Notes: generated by a model not told the origin, from the sequence alone. DNA of 32,500 nt from Chrysomallon squamiferum (GCA_012295275.1 CM022679.1:21916610-21949109), one strand, 5' to 3'. Shown: positions 1 through 12,800, counted from the stretch's first letter. Numbers and translations: made by a program.

Positions 1-144
1 ACGCTGGTGTGTTATCGACAGCACAGCAATAGCAGCCTCGATTTCAAAGCGAGGCCAGACATGTCTTGAACTGTGTCACAAGTCTCGGCACCAACCTGGT
101 CTTGTCATGCGACATTCACTGGTTTTCACTGGCGGCGCACGGCA
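1..144 (-). other. SYT17: SYT17 3' UTR, start only
   Basis: The sequence directly after the TAA stop remains less AT-rich than the introns. It shows no AATAAA on the minus strand (TTTATT on plus) before the window ends, so the polyadenylation site lies outside. The exact UTR extent cannot be seen here. Confidence 0.7.
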
Positions 145-497
145 TTATGGGACAGCAATGGAAGCGGGCGACACCTGGTCGCAGTCCTGTCTCGTTCTCA
201 GCGAATGCCACTGCGCGACCGGGGAACGCTGGGACTGCAACATCCGGTTCCAGTGGGTGACTTCGTGCGGTCCCGTGCCGTACTTCCCGAGCACGATGCG
301 ACCGACGAATTCGTCCTTTCTCTTGGAGTTGTGGTCCCAGACGGAAACGACGAGGCTGGTGGTGTCGAGCTGCTGTGACGTCACGTTGAAGCTGACGGAC
401 TCGTTGAAGACCGGATCGATGGTGTTCTTCTTGCAAGACGTTTTCTTCGTTTTAATTGGCTTCTCGAAGATCACCAGAGATATCTTCACAAAAGGAT
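145..497 (-). CDS. SYT17: SYT17 last coding exon (most of C2B and C-terminus)
   Basis: This exon encodes residues 328-443 of the predicted protein plus the last two bases of Asp327; TAA is at 147-145. The acceptor is a pyrimidine run ending CAG just before base 497. It carries most of the C2B domain: a lysine-rich strand (KTKKT, residues 343-347), the NESVSF strand, loop 3 with Asp381, Asn383 and Glu389, the WHSL motif (423-426) and a tail reading VSPASIAVP. Synaptotagmins bind phospholipid and sometimes Ca2+ through C2 domains and act in membrane traffic. The WHxL motif is conserved across the family, and a VSPAS-type tail is, as I recall, characteristic of SYT17. The junction with the exon at 7739 is phase 1 and restores Asp327 of the SDPF motif, as expected for C2B. 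The exon contains one perfect TGACGTCA (376-383), within coding sequence. Confidence 0.95.
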
Positions 498-3237
498 CTG
501 GAATGAAAGAAAACACTTTTTAGAAAGAAAAACAATTTTGCTGTTGTTTTGTTTTGTGTTTTTATTTTTTTTTTTTAAATTTATTCTTTTATTTTTAAAA
601 AATTTAAAAAAAAATAATGACTAAATAAAATAAAATAAAATAAAATAAATTAAATAAATTAACAGAAGTAAAATTAAATTATCATAGAATGCCATCAACC
701 GGAATAAAAGCACATGATTACGTTACGTAACTACATACTTGGTTTTGAAGCAAACTGCGCAGTTTTGAATGATTTGTTAAATTTTCTTTCTATACTTTGA
801 ATTTTCCATCATCTGATATACCCATTACAGATCATTTGTTTTTAAAATTAAATGAACGCCCGTTTCCATAAATAACAAAAAAACAAAATTATCATCCATC
901 AATACGCTAATTTTCAACTTAACGTATTAGATAAAAGATTCGTCTTTGTCGCTTCCGTGCGTCCAGCGAGCCTTCATCTTTACTGTAAGTAGACTTAATG
1001 ACTGGTATAAACGACGCGAACTAAACAAATACGTCTAATTAACGACTGCTTGAGAAAGATTAGGGCTTTGTTGAAAGAGCCATTTGCCGGCATTTTTACA
1101 AATAACACCAGTCTTCCTAATTAGTGGAGCCTAACAACACATATTTTTTTTAAATATATATTAATTATAATAAAGTTAATAAGTCAACATGTTCGATGGG
1201 TCTAGCTAATAACGGACAAGAGAAAAACAATGCTTGTCACACGTTGACCTGTCACGTTTCACTCATCTGACGATGTAGCCACTGGTCAAATCTGTGATCA
1301 GTTTCACCCATTGACAGACAATACTCAAACAAAGATGTCCTGTTGAGCTTACGGCTCAATCTGTCTGGATGTTCGGAACTCGAAAGAGAGAAGTGCACGT
1401 CCTAATGACGTGTTTTTTGGTTTTACTGTCTCGGAATTCTTAGGTTCCATTGTTTTCTCGGAAGACGATGGTTCGCTAACCTCCAGGCAGTGTTAGGAAC
1501 AACACAAATCAGATTCACAAATGTTGAACGTCTTGGATTTCCATTCTAAGACGACGACAACACGAGCTGGTTGTCACTGAAAGCAACTGTGTCAACATAA
1601 CACGAAATGGTGAAGACAACGACAGCTATTCAAACTTTTGACACCAAAACACTAACACTAAAACACTATCACTAAAACAGTAAAACACTAACACTAACGC
1701 TAACTGGTTGGTAGCTAGTTATAACATGATCCCAGATGAAGATAAGAAGTAGGATCAAATCTCGATAGAGCTCTATTGTATTTTTCCCGTTCTAATCCAT
1801 GCCTCTTCGACAAAAATAAAATTAGTATATGTAATTTCTATCTATTGGAACGAAATTAAAGATTATATGCTGCTAAAAATGTAACAGTTGCTGGTTATTT
1901 TCTTTTTTGTTATAAATTCATAAGTAAAAAAAAATAATAATAATAATAGTAATTAAAAAATCAATTTAAAAATGTCAAAAAAAAAAAAAATAGAATAAAA
2001 TTAAATTAAAATTAAAAACCGTTTAAATGATACCCAATAAATTTCGATATTAAAATAATTATTCATTTATTCATTCATTGTCTATACATTCACTGTACTG
2101 AAAACACGAAATCATGATTCTTATAATTAGCTGTGTGAATCAGATACCCAGGTAATAATCTACAGTTTCAGACAGCGAGCATTTCACAAATATTTTCTCT
2201 GGATTGTTTGTTTTTGATGTTGTTTGTTTTACTGGTTTTAATGTTACTTGTTAGCCTTTAATGTTTTACTTCTGTTTGTTTTATGTGTTGTTTTGTTTCC
2301 GATGTTATTTATTTATTTAATTATTTATTTAATTATTTATTTATTGCTTGTTTGTTAAGTGAAAAACAAAAGAGTGACGATTTTGTTTAAAATACTGTGA
2401 TTGCGTGCACAAGTAAATATCTATTAAGCGAGGCGGTGTATAGGTAAAGTGTGTACGAGTATTTGTGGTACGATTAATTTGTTTATTGAGCGGAGCTTAA
2501 ATGCTTCGTCTTTAAAATATTTAGAAAAGAAAACGAAACTTACAAAAGAATAAGTTTTTCCTTTTTCGACGGTTTTTATTACCATTTAAAAATATTTGGA
2601 TATCATAGCAACAGAATCAAAAAACTTTGATTTCCAACAATTAAACTCAGATTTTAATCATATTTTTTTTTTTTCACATGTATCAGTACAATTATAAATA
2701 ACAAAAATAAATATAATTCACCATACGCCATTTGTTGACTGAATTAAATTAGTGCCTCATGCTAGAAAACTTGCTTCAGCACAAAAAAAAAAAAATAATA
2801 ATAATAATAATAATAAAATAAAAAATATAAAATAAAAAACAAATCAACGTGACAAACTGGAATTAGCGATTTCTTTCAGAATTCGTTTTGTCACGAGGTT
2901 CCTTTAATGACGTTATTACATTTCAAAAACACATGGAACCCGCAACTAGCGAAAATAATTTTTTTTTTGTTTCTTTTTATTTCAAATGTCTTTCTCCATC
3001 TTGTCTGAAATGACTCCGAGGGCTGGCAAGTACGTCCATTGCGAGTCGCATGATGTGTATTGATCTGCCTTGAGACAAACAACAAAGCAAGAGACAGTAA
3101 CGGGAACTGCAGAAGAACAATTGTTGACGTCAATGGAAACAAAATTTGCGTCAATAGACAAATCTCGGTCCCTTCGCGCGATGGCAGCAGCGCTGAAAAT
3201 AACTCATCTCTGCGACATTCAGTTAATGACTGCTTGA

Positions 3238-3729
<492 letters not shown>

Positions 3730-3866
3730 TGCTGTGGTTTTGTGATGGTAGGACAACGCCGTCAGCGAATTGTCAAAGATTTGTTGTTTGCAGTTGAAGT
3801 GTTGGGATTTGTAACTGAATAAACAGGTTGAGTGTGTGCTTGCTTCTTTCTTTGTTTTGGTAGATT

Positions 3867-4017
3867 TTGTATGTGTGGGTGTGGGTGTGTATGTTTGTGT
3901 GGGTGGCGTGCGTGCGTGCGTGCGTGTGTGCGTGTGTGCTTTTGTTATTTCTGTGCCATAACTGTATTGTTTAATCAAGGTGTATGAATTTGTGCACGCA
4001 TGTTTACATGACTGCCT

Positions 4018-4078
<61 letters not shown>
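3867..4078 (+). repeat. GT-rich region with pure (GT)n at about 4024-4077
   Basis: GTGGGT, GCGT and GT repeats occupy 3867-3940. A nearly pure alternating GT run occupies about 4024-4077. Such purine/pyrimidine alternation can adopt Z-DNA; that property is general knowledge and not shown here. Confidence 0.9.
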
Positions 4079-4081
<3 letters not shown>

Positions 4082-4349
4082 TTGTGTATGAACATGTTTA
4101 CGCAGGTACAGATTTTAAAAAGACAACATTTTAAGAATTTGTTAGTTACATATTTTTTGTCTTGATCATTTTGTCCATCGATCAAAATTTTTTGTGCAAA
4201 TATGCATGTGCATCCGTTTGCCACGGTCTGCATGTATATGTGTGTCTACGTGTGTAGAGACATGCATTCATGTCATTTTCCTTTTATTTTCCTTTGACTA
4301 TTTATTATTATTATTATTATTATGATTACACTGACTTATTTAATTCCTC

Positions 4350-4372
4350 GAACCGGCGACGGTCGCTGGTTC
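4350..4372. other. Near-perfect 23-bp GC-rich palindrome
   Basis: GAACCGGCGAC and GTCGCTGGTTC are inverted repeats of 11 bp with one mismatch and a single central base, inside AT-rich intron. It could be a dimeric transcription factor site or a small cruciform. One arm resembles a tRNA B-box (GGTTCRA) but no tRNA fold surrounds it. Confidence 0.6.
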
Positions 4373-5483
4373 AAACGTGAGTACAAGTGTCCTGACTAAC
4401 CGAAGGTCATCTGCACTCCTAACTAACACAGTACTGACGTCATACGAGTTAATCTAATAAGCCCAAACCAAACATTCTATCAGACATCAAACAGCCGGCG
4501 ATAAATCACATTATATCAAAGTTCTATATTCAGCAAACAATTAATTCGCTCTGGACAATTCTTATATGAAAGGCTGAGAAACAGAATGGCCTGACCTCAA
4601 ATTAAATCGAAAAGAATTTTGATCATGAATAAAATAACAGAAGTTTTTGATGTGAAGATCCAGTCTGTGCCTGAATGGTCTAATCTCCAAGAAAAAAGAA
4701 CTGAATATGCATCATGAATAAGAGATGTTGATAAGATCCAGCACTACTGAAACAGTCTGAACCCAAAGAAACAAGAACTGAATTTCCATCATAAAATGAT
4801 CGCGAAATTTTTTTTTAAACTGACTGAATAACTGATATCAGTTGCATTTAATTGTATCGATGGACAGCTTTGTTTCTATTGCTTACAACAGTTTTAACTG
4901 TAATAACATTCCATATTATTTATCTCAAAAGCCATTTTCTGTGGGTTATGGGATAAAGGTTTTAAGGCTTTTTCATATTCAGCACTGAGCTAGAATAATG
5001 CGTGGTATTTTCTTGAAGACTACAAGAAAATTGTCTTAGTGCGAAAATGCATCGTCAATGGTTTTTTTTCAATGTTTATTATAAAGTGCTATGTAAATTT
5101 GTGATTCCACATAATGAGTTTCGATTTCTGAAAACCATAGTATATTTTCAACCTGAAAAAAAAAATCAAACACAAATGACACAGGTTAAATAAAAACGGT
5201 CATTAACCTGGTAAAAGAGGGCAATATTATATTATTACGGCTCACAGGAGGTAATTTCCTGTGTTCTGTGATTTGCGTTTTATTTTCGGGTTCTCCGACA
5301 CATTTAGAGTGCCGTTCGAACAGAATCTCCCCATTCTACACGAGTTTGTCTGCAAAGTGACACTAGATTCGTGAGCGACTGAATCATTACCGCCCCGAGG
5401 TGACAATTATTACAAGCGATTCCTGCAGTCAAAAAAACTCTGGCTGCTTAGAGAACGAAATTCTAGCAGTCGCCTAGGAAATG

Positions 5484-5539
5484 TGACGTCATCGCTAAAA
5501 ACAGACAAAAAAGGTGAATGACACAAACGCGTGACGTCA
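5484..5539. promoter_or_regulatory. Two perfect CRE palindromes 48 bp apart
   Basis: TGACGTCA occurs at 5484-5491 and 5532-5539, inside an unusually GC-rich intronic island (about 5270-5870). TGACGTCA is the canonical binding site of CREB/ATF bZIP factors. A pair this close suggests an intronic enhancer or cryptic promoter, which is inference. An 18-base poly-A follows at 5551. Confidence 0.5.
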
Positions 5540-5881
5540 CTGCTATTAATAAAAAAAAAAAAAAAAAAGAAGCGAACGACGACACCACAGTGTCATTTGC
5601 CACTGCCACACTGTGCAGATTAACGCTATTTGCCATTAGCGAGATTTCATTGTTTTCGTACTTCCCCGTTCTTGTATTTCCGTCATGTACGGTGGGCGCT
5701 CGGATAACGGTTAATGAGCAGCTGCGGATCTCGACTCAAAAGAGATCAGATTCCAAGACGTGAGTGATGGAGGCTCAGTGGCCGGATTTGTGCTAAATGA
5801 ATGGAAGTGAGAGTTTCGTGTAGGCGAGGCGTTTTGCCGCAGTTAGTTTCCACGTTGCCTGGCCGAATTATTAAAATTCCG

Positions 5882-6020
5882 CAGGTGAACGTAACGTAAT
5901 AACGAAAGAATTTACGTATTAAGTGAAATAATTACGTAATAAGAAAAGTATTACGTAATGGGTGAGCAAGACTTAGCCTTATGACGTATTCTTGAAACAA
6001 TACGGTGTCTTTACGTAACG
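5882..6020. promoter_or_regulatory. Cluster of TTACGTAA-type palindromes
   Basis: Within about 140 bp the octamer TTACGTAA occurs at 5932-5939, 5951-5958 and 6011-6018. Related ACGTAA/TACGTA forms occur near 5890, 5912 and 5990. TTACGTAA is the palindromic site of PAR-type and NFIL3/C/EBP-like bZIP proteins. The cluster lies just past the CRE pair and ends where a CT array begins. Confidence 0.4.
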
Positions 6021-6075
6021 TCTTGCAACTACACAGAGATGTATGTTAAAAATCACAAATTATCTTAATTCTGTT

Positions 6076-6080
<5 letters not shown>

Positions 6081-6153
<73 letters not shown>
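6081..6153 (+). repeat. (CT)n microsatellite, 73 bp
   Basis: A pure CT array, followed by a CGCGCG interruption and a few more CT units to about 6166. On the gene's transcript strand this is (GA)n. Confidence 0.97.
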
Positions 6154-6155
<2 letters not shown>

Positions 6156-7738
6156 GCGCTCTCTCTGAGGAAACATATTAAACAACAAAATAAATAAATA
6201 AATAATGTATAATAAATATGATTTACAACTAAAAAAATCGTAATAAAATAAGTTTAAAAACGTTACATAAAGCATACCTTGGATTTTATTTACTAATTTT
6301 CAATTTTATAATTTATCACTTCGTTGAAGCACTGTTTAGAATTCGATGTATGAAATATAACTGTTAAAATTATTTTATTTTACTTTAAATATTTATTTAC
6401 TTAAATCTTTTAACTGTTTATAAAGTTGCATGAAAAGAAACCACATACATGGCTGTTCTTCAGGTTAGCAACCAACCAACCAGCCAGCGAGCCACAAACT
6501 CGCCTCTTTCAATGGAAAAGTTTTGTTATTTTGTGTGTCAAGCAGATGTGTTAATGAATGAATTCAACCAAGTCGACCATTCACCGCTACTTTTACATGA
6601 AAGAAATTAATCAAACTTTCATAACGGTAGTGTGCGATGTGGGCGGCTGATAAAAAAAAGAAAAGAAAAGAAAAAAAAAGTATTTTATGAATCGTTAGGA
6701 AATGAACAAATTCATAAAGAGGTGATTGACTGATTGACCTTTCATTTTGTTTTATTTCTGTTCGTTTTTCTTTATTTCTTTTTTTTTTTTTTTTTTTTTT
6801 TTTTGATGGGGGTTGTCGTTTTGTTCTGTCTCTCTTAAAAAAAAATTTTTATATATATATCTTTTGTTTTATTTACTTATTTGATCATTTTCTTCTTCTG
6901 TTTTACTTTTTTCTTTTCTTTCCGCACGTGTACAATTCCTGTCGCTGTTTGTTTTATCTTTGAACAAACACGATCGAGACTCGTACCAGTCGTTCTGCGT
7001 ACTCAACATTCATCTCACAAAGCACAGTTATCTGCGTCAGCGAGGCATAAAATTATTTCCATAGATAGACGATTGTCAAATTATCGTTTTTGTTTAGTCT
7101 TGAGACAGCGATGAAAACACATCAACATCAATCGGCAGGCAATTCGATCTTCAAGGGCTGCACGACTTTAACATGCACAATTGATGTACACGTCTAAATT
7201 CGATTATTTATTGTCTGTGGGAGCTTGGGGTCTTTAAGGCAGTGGAAATGATGCATGATGATGATGCTGGTATTTGGTTACATACAGTGTAGAGTATTTA
7301 TAGTAGCGCAGCACTTTTTCACAAATAATCTCGTTCTGACGAAACATTTTTGAGAATAACTTATTTTATTGTTTGTTGTTGTTGTTTTCAGCTTATCTAT
7401 TTGCTTCAAACTCAAATAGTAACCTTCTTTTGTTTATTTAAAGAATAAATGAATGAAAGAAAAAGAAGGAATTAGAAAGAAAAAAGAATGAATAAAACAG
7501 TGTATAATGTCGGCAGTTTCCTTTAACTGACCTCTGACCTCCAATCACAAAAACTGCCAGTTTTATGAATACCTGTTAAAAAATAATACAAACTGCAATA
7601 AACCCAAAGAGAACGACTGAAACACAAGAACATAGCCAAAGAAAACATTTGGAACACAAGAACACAGTTAAGAACATTTAGAACACGTAGCTAAAAACAG
7701 CATAATGGGACACACAAGAACTTGGATCATTAACTTAC

Positions 7739-7859
7739 CAGAGCCTCCCACGAGGTCGGTCTGAAGAAGTCCCTTGGCCTTCATGACGTCAACGTTTAGT
7801 CTTCCAGCGCTGGGCAGATAATTCAGTGACAAGAGAATTTCACCCAGGTCTTGTTGCTC
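7739..7859 (-). CDS. SYT17: SYT17 third coding exon (start of C2B)
   Basis: The exon is 121 nt, bounded by a TTGCAG acceptor and a GTAAGT donor, and encodes residues 287-326 plus the first base of Asp327. The segment LLSLNYLPSAGRLNVDV is a nearly diagnostic first strand of a synaptotagmin C2B domain and, as I recall it, is almost identical in vertebrate SYT17. Loop 1 contains Asp321 (QTD) and, across the splice, Asp327 (SDPF), both at positions of Ca2+-ligand aspartates in synaptotagmin-1. Entry is phase 0, exit phase 1. A TGACGTCA (7784-7791) lies within the coding sequence. Confidence 0.95.
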
Positions 7860-9609
7860 CTGCAATAAAAAGAAGAAGAAGTCGAGGTTAAGGTTAAGGT
7901 CAAGGTCAGTGGACAATTGGAATTACTGAATGTGAAACGATGTGAAAAGAAGTGTCAACAGATCCGCATACAGACAGAGAAATCGGCGAGATGAGCAGTA
8001 ACGAAGTATGACGTCAACAGAAACGAGAGTCGACGTTCTGCATGCTGTTCGTCGAAAACATCGTTAGTTTCTTACTGAATGAAAAACAACACAACTGATG
8101 CTCATTAGTGTCGAGGACCGAAACGGTCTAATCTAATATAAGCGTATTAAAAATATTTTAAATTCATGGTTATACACATGGTTAAAGACCTCACTAGATA
8201 ATTAGGGAGAGGAAATCCACTGCGTCCTGTCACATTAGCGGGAAGTGATCTGTGACAGTTACCTTCCTATAAACAGGAAAGCAAATAGCCATGCCAAGCG
8301 ACAGACAGAGGCAGGTAAATAAATATACTGATTTACAGACAGCAGTACTGGAAATAGATGAGTTTAATATATTCCTCTACAGATAATAATAAAATTAAAT
8401 TTGGATAGTTAAATGTCATTCTGGTCATAGCGACAGTATGCTGTATAATAAAAGATGGGCATGGAACAAAACAAAAAATAAAATAAAGACTAATAAACAA
8501 GCAAACAGAAATGGATAAAAATCTTAGAGAAAAAAAAGAAGCTAATTATGATACAAGATTCCATGCGGAAAACCAGCCATTCCACTGCTGATGAAAGACC
8601 GCAGTGAAATTAACTTGTTTCTTTGAAGGCTGGAAAACGAGCAGTTTTAGAAAGTTAATACTGTAAATGATACCTGAGAGAAAAGACGCGAAGGAGATTA
8701 CGTTTATTCCGTGTTTTTTGAAGAAGCACTTTGATCTGGTTTTGATAACAAATGCGGCCCTTCACTGTCACAATTTGATGAACATGTGAGAACAACTTCA
8801 TCGTTATGTAAATTAAAGACATCTCTAGGAATGCCCGTTAAGAAAATTCAGCATTGACTTCTAAAATTGCTGTTGCAGTGGGCTTTGAAGGTTCACAGGA
8901 AAATGCTTTGAAAATTTGGCGATATGGATATAATACAAAGTAATGAAGCGTATTTATCAAGCATGTATGAATGAATGCATGAATGGACAGAATGAAACAG
9001 AAGATTAGACAAATGAATGGATATATATAGTCCATTTAATTCCAAGGTAATTTTTAAAACTTCACAGGACGCGCTATGCTAACACCCTATAAATTATAAA
9101 TATTATTATGAATGAGGTAAGCATTCATTTTATACATGCGGCCTAAGACTTAAGACTGTTCAAGAAATGATTTTGGCGATATCGATGTTTATCCGCCATT
9201 CTCTTTTTTTTTTTTTGGTGTTACGACCCTTTTAGGAGCGCTCTCTGTCAAGGAAGCAACACGTACAGACACACCAAATATACTCATTTCAAATTTTTCA
9301 GTCTGTGACTCCGTTTATTTCTGACATGGCCACCGTTTTGAATAGCTGGTTTAAATGATTGCATCGGATTGGGATAGATGAAATGATGGATGGAGGAATG
9401 GATAGATGGGCTGACGGACAGATGTCGGATGAAAGGATGGAGGGATGGATGGATTGGAGGGATGGATGGATTAGAGGGATGGATGGATTAGAGGGATGTA
9501 ATGGAATGACAGGCATAGCACAGGATGGAATGGCAGACAAGCACAGGAAGATTGATGAAAGGATTTACGTCTAATGAAAACGTGTAGTTTATAAAACAAA
9601 ACCACTCAC
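7860..9609 (-). other. SYT17: SYT17 intron 2 (1,750 bp)
   Basis: The donor is GTGAGT at 9609 and the acceptor TTGCAG at 7860, phase 0. The first part toward the acceptor contains a CRE palindrome at 8009-8016. Sequence from 8080 to 9180 is unique, AT-rich and featureless. A GGAT/17-bp minisatellite lies at 9380-9500. No additional exon is supported. Confidence 0.85.
9380..9508 (+). repeat. GGAT-rich tract with a 17-bp tandem repeat
   Basis: Degenerate GATGGA units lead into about 3.5 copies of GAGGGATGGATGGATTA, starting at 9440, 9457, 9474 and 9491. The regular 17-bp step shows a secondary unit has formed from the tetranucleotide. Confidence 0.9.
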
Positions 9610-10458
9610 AGTGTTGCCTGGAGACAGAGGCTTCCACATGTGTCCTCCCTTGACCAGGTTCACGTTGCCCAGGGGTAGAAGCACCTGACCAATGATGCAG
9701 TGACGAGAATACTTGTCAAAGTCCTTGACGAGAATTTCCAGAGTTCGCCTCTCGGCCTCGCTGTACGGGATCTCAAACATGAAGTGCTCGTTCCAGACGG
9801 GCTCCTGAGTCTTCCTCTGCACTGTCGTCTGCTGGGAGTTCTTCTTGTCAGGCAGGAGCGATATCCTGCAGTAAGGATTTGAATGAGCCATATCCTGTTT
9901 GTTCTCGTCGAGACAGTACGGCGGAGGGAGATCCTTGGCCTCTATGATCTTAATAACGAGAGTCTTCGAGGAGACTTCGTACTGGAGGCCGAAGTGGAGC
10001 TGTCCCAGCTGGTACTGCGACAGCTTCTGTTCGTCGGTGAGACACAGGTCCTCGTTCTCGTTCACCTCGTACAGGTCCTTCTGGAGGTTGTCGATGCTGA
10101 TCTCGCTCTCCGTGGCCAGGTGGCGCTTCGGCTGCACCTTCTCGCGATTGGCCGTCCAGAATTCTATGGGCTTCATGTCGATCACAGGGGTCACTTTGTA
10201 GTATTTGGAGTCGCTGCTGATGTTGCTCTGGGAAGAGACGGAGTCGGTTCGCGACTGTTCCGAGTCGTGGCGTTCTCGCGATCCTCTCACGCTGTCCGTG
10301 GCGCTGGAGGACGAGTCGAGGCGAGACAGGGATTCGCGGAACGTGTGTTTGATGTTCTTCTTCTGGACCTCCTCTTCCTTGTGTTTCTTTCCCCAGCAGT
10401 CGCAGAGGTCCTGTTTGCAGCAGAGAGCCTCCAACACTTTGTCAAACACTTTCTGAGT
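9610..10458 (-). CDS. SYT17: SYT17 second coding exon (N-terminal Cys cluster, linker, C2A)
   Basis: The 849-nt exon encodes residues 4-286 in phase 0/0, with a long pyrimidine tract and CAG before 10458 and an ACT|GTGAGT donor at 9610. In order it has: a cysteine cluster (Cys16, 17, 22, 24) with a following lysine patch, matching the palmitoylated cysteine cluster that replaces a transmembrane segment in B/K protein; a Ser/Arg/Asp-rich linker (45-90); a VIDMKPIEF motif (95-103), close to a conserved SYT17 segment; and C2A from about 150 to 280. C2A keeps Asp179, Asp249 and Asp251 but has Asn197 (SNPY) and Cys257 where synaptotagmin-1 has aspartates, so Ca2+ binding by C2A is probably lost, as in vertebrate SYT17. 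No methionine lies near the exon start, so an upstream exon must supply the initiator. Confidence 0.96.
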
Positions 10459-11540
10459 CTGGAAAACACAAAAATAAAAAATAAAATAATGTGGAAAAGT
10501 TACATCTGTGTGACGAAAAAAGCTAACTAATTTTTTTTAGATTTAAGCTCATTTTTAAAAGCTCATTAAAATCATAAACACATTTTAAACTATTTTTTCC
10601 AGTCTGCTCAAAAACCTTAACACATTTTAAATCACAGCATATGTGTTTCCAAAGTCTACTCGTAAAGTGCCATTATTTCTTTCACTAAGAGCCCCATTGT
10701 CAAGAGAAATTTTTCCAAAACCTTTTAGACAGAAAACGTACACAATTGCATGGATTGGCCAAGACTAACACTATTTATAATACGTAAGAAGAAATATTTC
10801 ATTTTTTTTTTTTTTTTTTTTTTTTACTTTGATTAACATTATTTCTCATGATAGTATTATGTGTGGTTTTAGTTGTTGTTGTTGTTGTTGTTTTTCTGTT
10901 GTTGTTGTTTTTGATGATGAATATCGTTTTTCTCAGTAGCATTATCAGTTTTTACTTTGTATGATTATGCTGGTTGAAAGAGCAATGACCTTTTATATCA
11001 CATCACTTATTCTAATAAACAGGGCAAACAGAGCAGAGTATGCGATAATTTCGCTCGTTCACACAATACGAAAGGAAGTGTTTATGAAAATTATTGTAAT
11101 TATGCGCTAGAGCCCTTTATAATGTCGAAGTACGTCACCTAAAAGAAAAACAACGTCTTGCAATGAAATCTGTAATGAAGTCTAAGGTAAACTTCGAGTA
11201 ATCATAAGTGAGCTTTTCTTTCAATTCTTCCTCTTTTTTTTTTTCAATTTTTTTAATTAATTTTTTTATACAAAAGCCTATGTTTTCAGCGAAATATTAT
11301 CTATATTTTTGAAAAAGGAAGAGGCTGTAACATAGAAAATAAACATTATCACTGATTTTAATTTTTTATTTATATCGTCTTGCTTCGTTTGTTTTAGTTG
11401 TTTAGTTTGTTTTGTTTGTTTAGATTAGTATATTCGGCATTATGTATTTATTTATTTATTTATTTATTTATTTTATTATATATAATTTATATATTTATTA
11501 TGTTTTTGCGTTTCTTTTCTCCTTTGGGGGTGAATAGCGT

Positions 11541-11543
<3 letters not shown>

Positions 11544-11574
<31 letters not shown>

Positions 11575-11600
11575 CTATCGTTTTAAAAAAAAAAAAAAAA
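11544..11600. repeat. Poly-T followed by poly-A, potential hairpin
   Basis: About 30 T are separated by a short CTATCG-containing spacer from about 17 A, so the two runs can pair. It may be two retroposon tails in opposite orientation or simple slippage; no retroelement body was recognised. Confidence 0.7.
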
Positions 11601-12056
11601 TTAAAATTAAATATATATATACCAAAAAAAAAATGCAGACAAACAAACAAACAAACAAACAAAACTATTAACGGTCAGAATCGACTTCTCGTGCACGAAA
11701 GGCAATAAAATTCAGTTACGTAAGAGTAAATCTGTCTGTGGTTAAAACAGTTATAACGATTTTGTCCTGGTTTTAGCGCTGTTCCTTTTAAACTACAGCT
11801 GAATCGTGAAAACAAATATTGATCTACGTAGTTTCATTCGTTTGATCTGTTCCATACAACGACAATTTTATTGTTCACGCAATCAAAACAAGAAAGAAAA
11901 TGAACAATAAATAAATAAAATACATAATACGGAGGAGAATGTATAGAAGATAAAGAGAACGAAGGAACAGAAGAAAAAAAAGAAAAGAAAAATAGAAAAA
12001 GAACGTTAAAAAATAAGACAGTCACCAGGAAAAACAAAAACAAGCATGCAAGAAAA

Positions 12057-12059
12057 AAT

Positions 12060-12092
<33 letters not shown>

Positions 12093-12212
12093 TAAAAATA
12101 ATAAATTAATAAATAAATAAATAAAAATAATAAATAAATAAATAAATAATAAATAAATAAATAAATAAATAAAAATAATATATAAATAATAATAATAAAT
12201 AAATAAATACAT
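12057..12212 (+). repeat. (AAAT/AAATA)n low-complexity array
   Basis: Near-continuous AAAT and AATA units with occasional single-base changes. Apparent Phe/Tyr/Ile-rich reading frames on the minus strand result from this repeat. Confidence 0.9.
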
Positions 12213-12549
12213 AAAAAGAAAGAGAAAGATTTAACAAAATAAACGCAACTTGTGAGAACACTATCAAAGCAGCAGATCAGAAACAAAATGACGTTACAGT
12301 TGGCTGCAGTCGGGCACACTCGGTTCAAAGACGCGTTGCTTGTAACACGTGTTCAAACACGTAGGCTGGCGGTTCTATTTATCTGTAACAATCATGACAC
12401 AACTGTCTCGGTCGCAGACCTCAGCATGTGCTTACTGACATGTACCAGTCACCGCAGTGAATCGATCTAGTGACCGCACCCAGTTTGCACCAGTGTGTCT
12501 AAATAAACGTGAGTGCAGGAATTCCAGCAGATGCTTCTTCTACAAACAC

Positions 12550-12800
12550 CAGACAAATACACATGTATGTACGTATGTATACAATACGTACTAACGTACA
12601 TGTGTATGTGAGTATGTGAGCATGGATGCGTGCATGCACCCATTCACCCCCTCACTCACACGGACACTCATATGCATTCATATACGCATGCTTACACACA
12701 TAATCACACACACACAAACGTACACAGAACACACACACACAGAAACGTTCACACCACACACACAAATATATACATGCACACATGCTAACACAGAGACTTT
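12550..12800 (+). repeat. TACGTA/ACAT and CA-rich region
   Basis: ATGTATGTACGTATG-type alternating sequence (12560-12605) passes into imperfect CACA and ACACATAC repeats. This is low-complexity alternating purine/pyrimidine DNA without coding features. Confidence 0.75.

Noticed and set aside
4350-4380. Possible tRNA or tRNA-derived SINE (GGTTCAAAC and GGTTCGAGG on opposite strands)
   Set aside because: The B-box match is incomplete, no A-box lies at the right distance, and no acceptor stem can be drawn.
9700-10530. Plus-strand frames opposite the large C2A exon
   Set aside because: They are the antisense of a strongly conserved coding exon and match no family.
11834-12328. Minus-strand Phe/Tyr/Ile-rich frames resembling a membrane protein
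   Set aside because: They are translation of the AAAT array; the apparent hydrophobicity is compositional.
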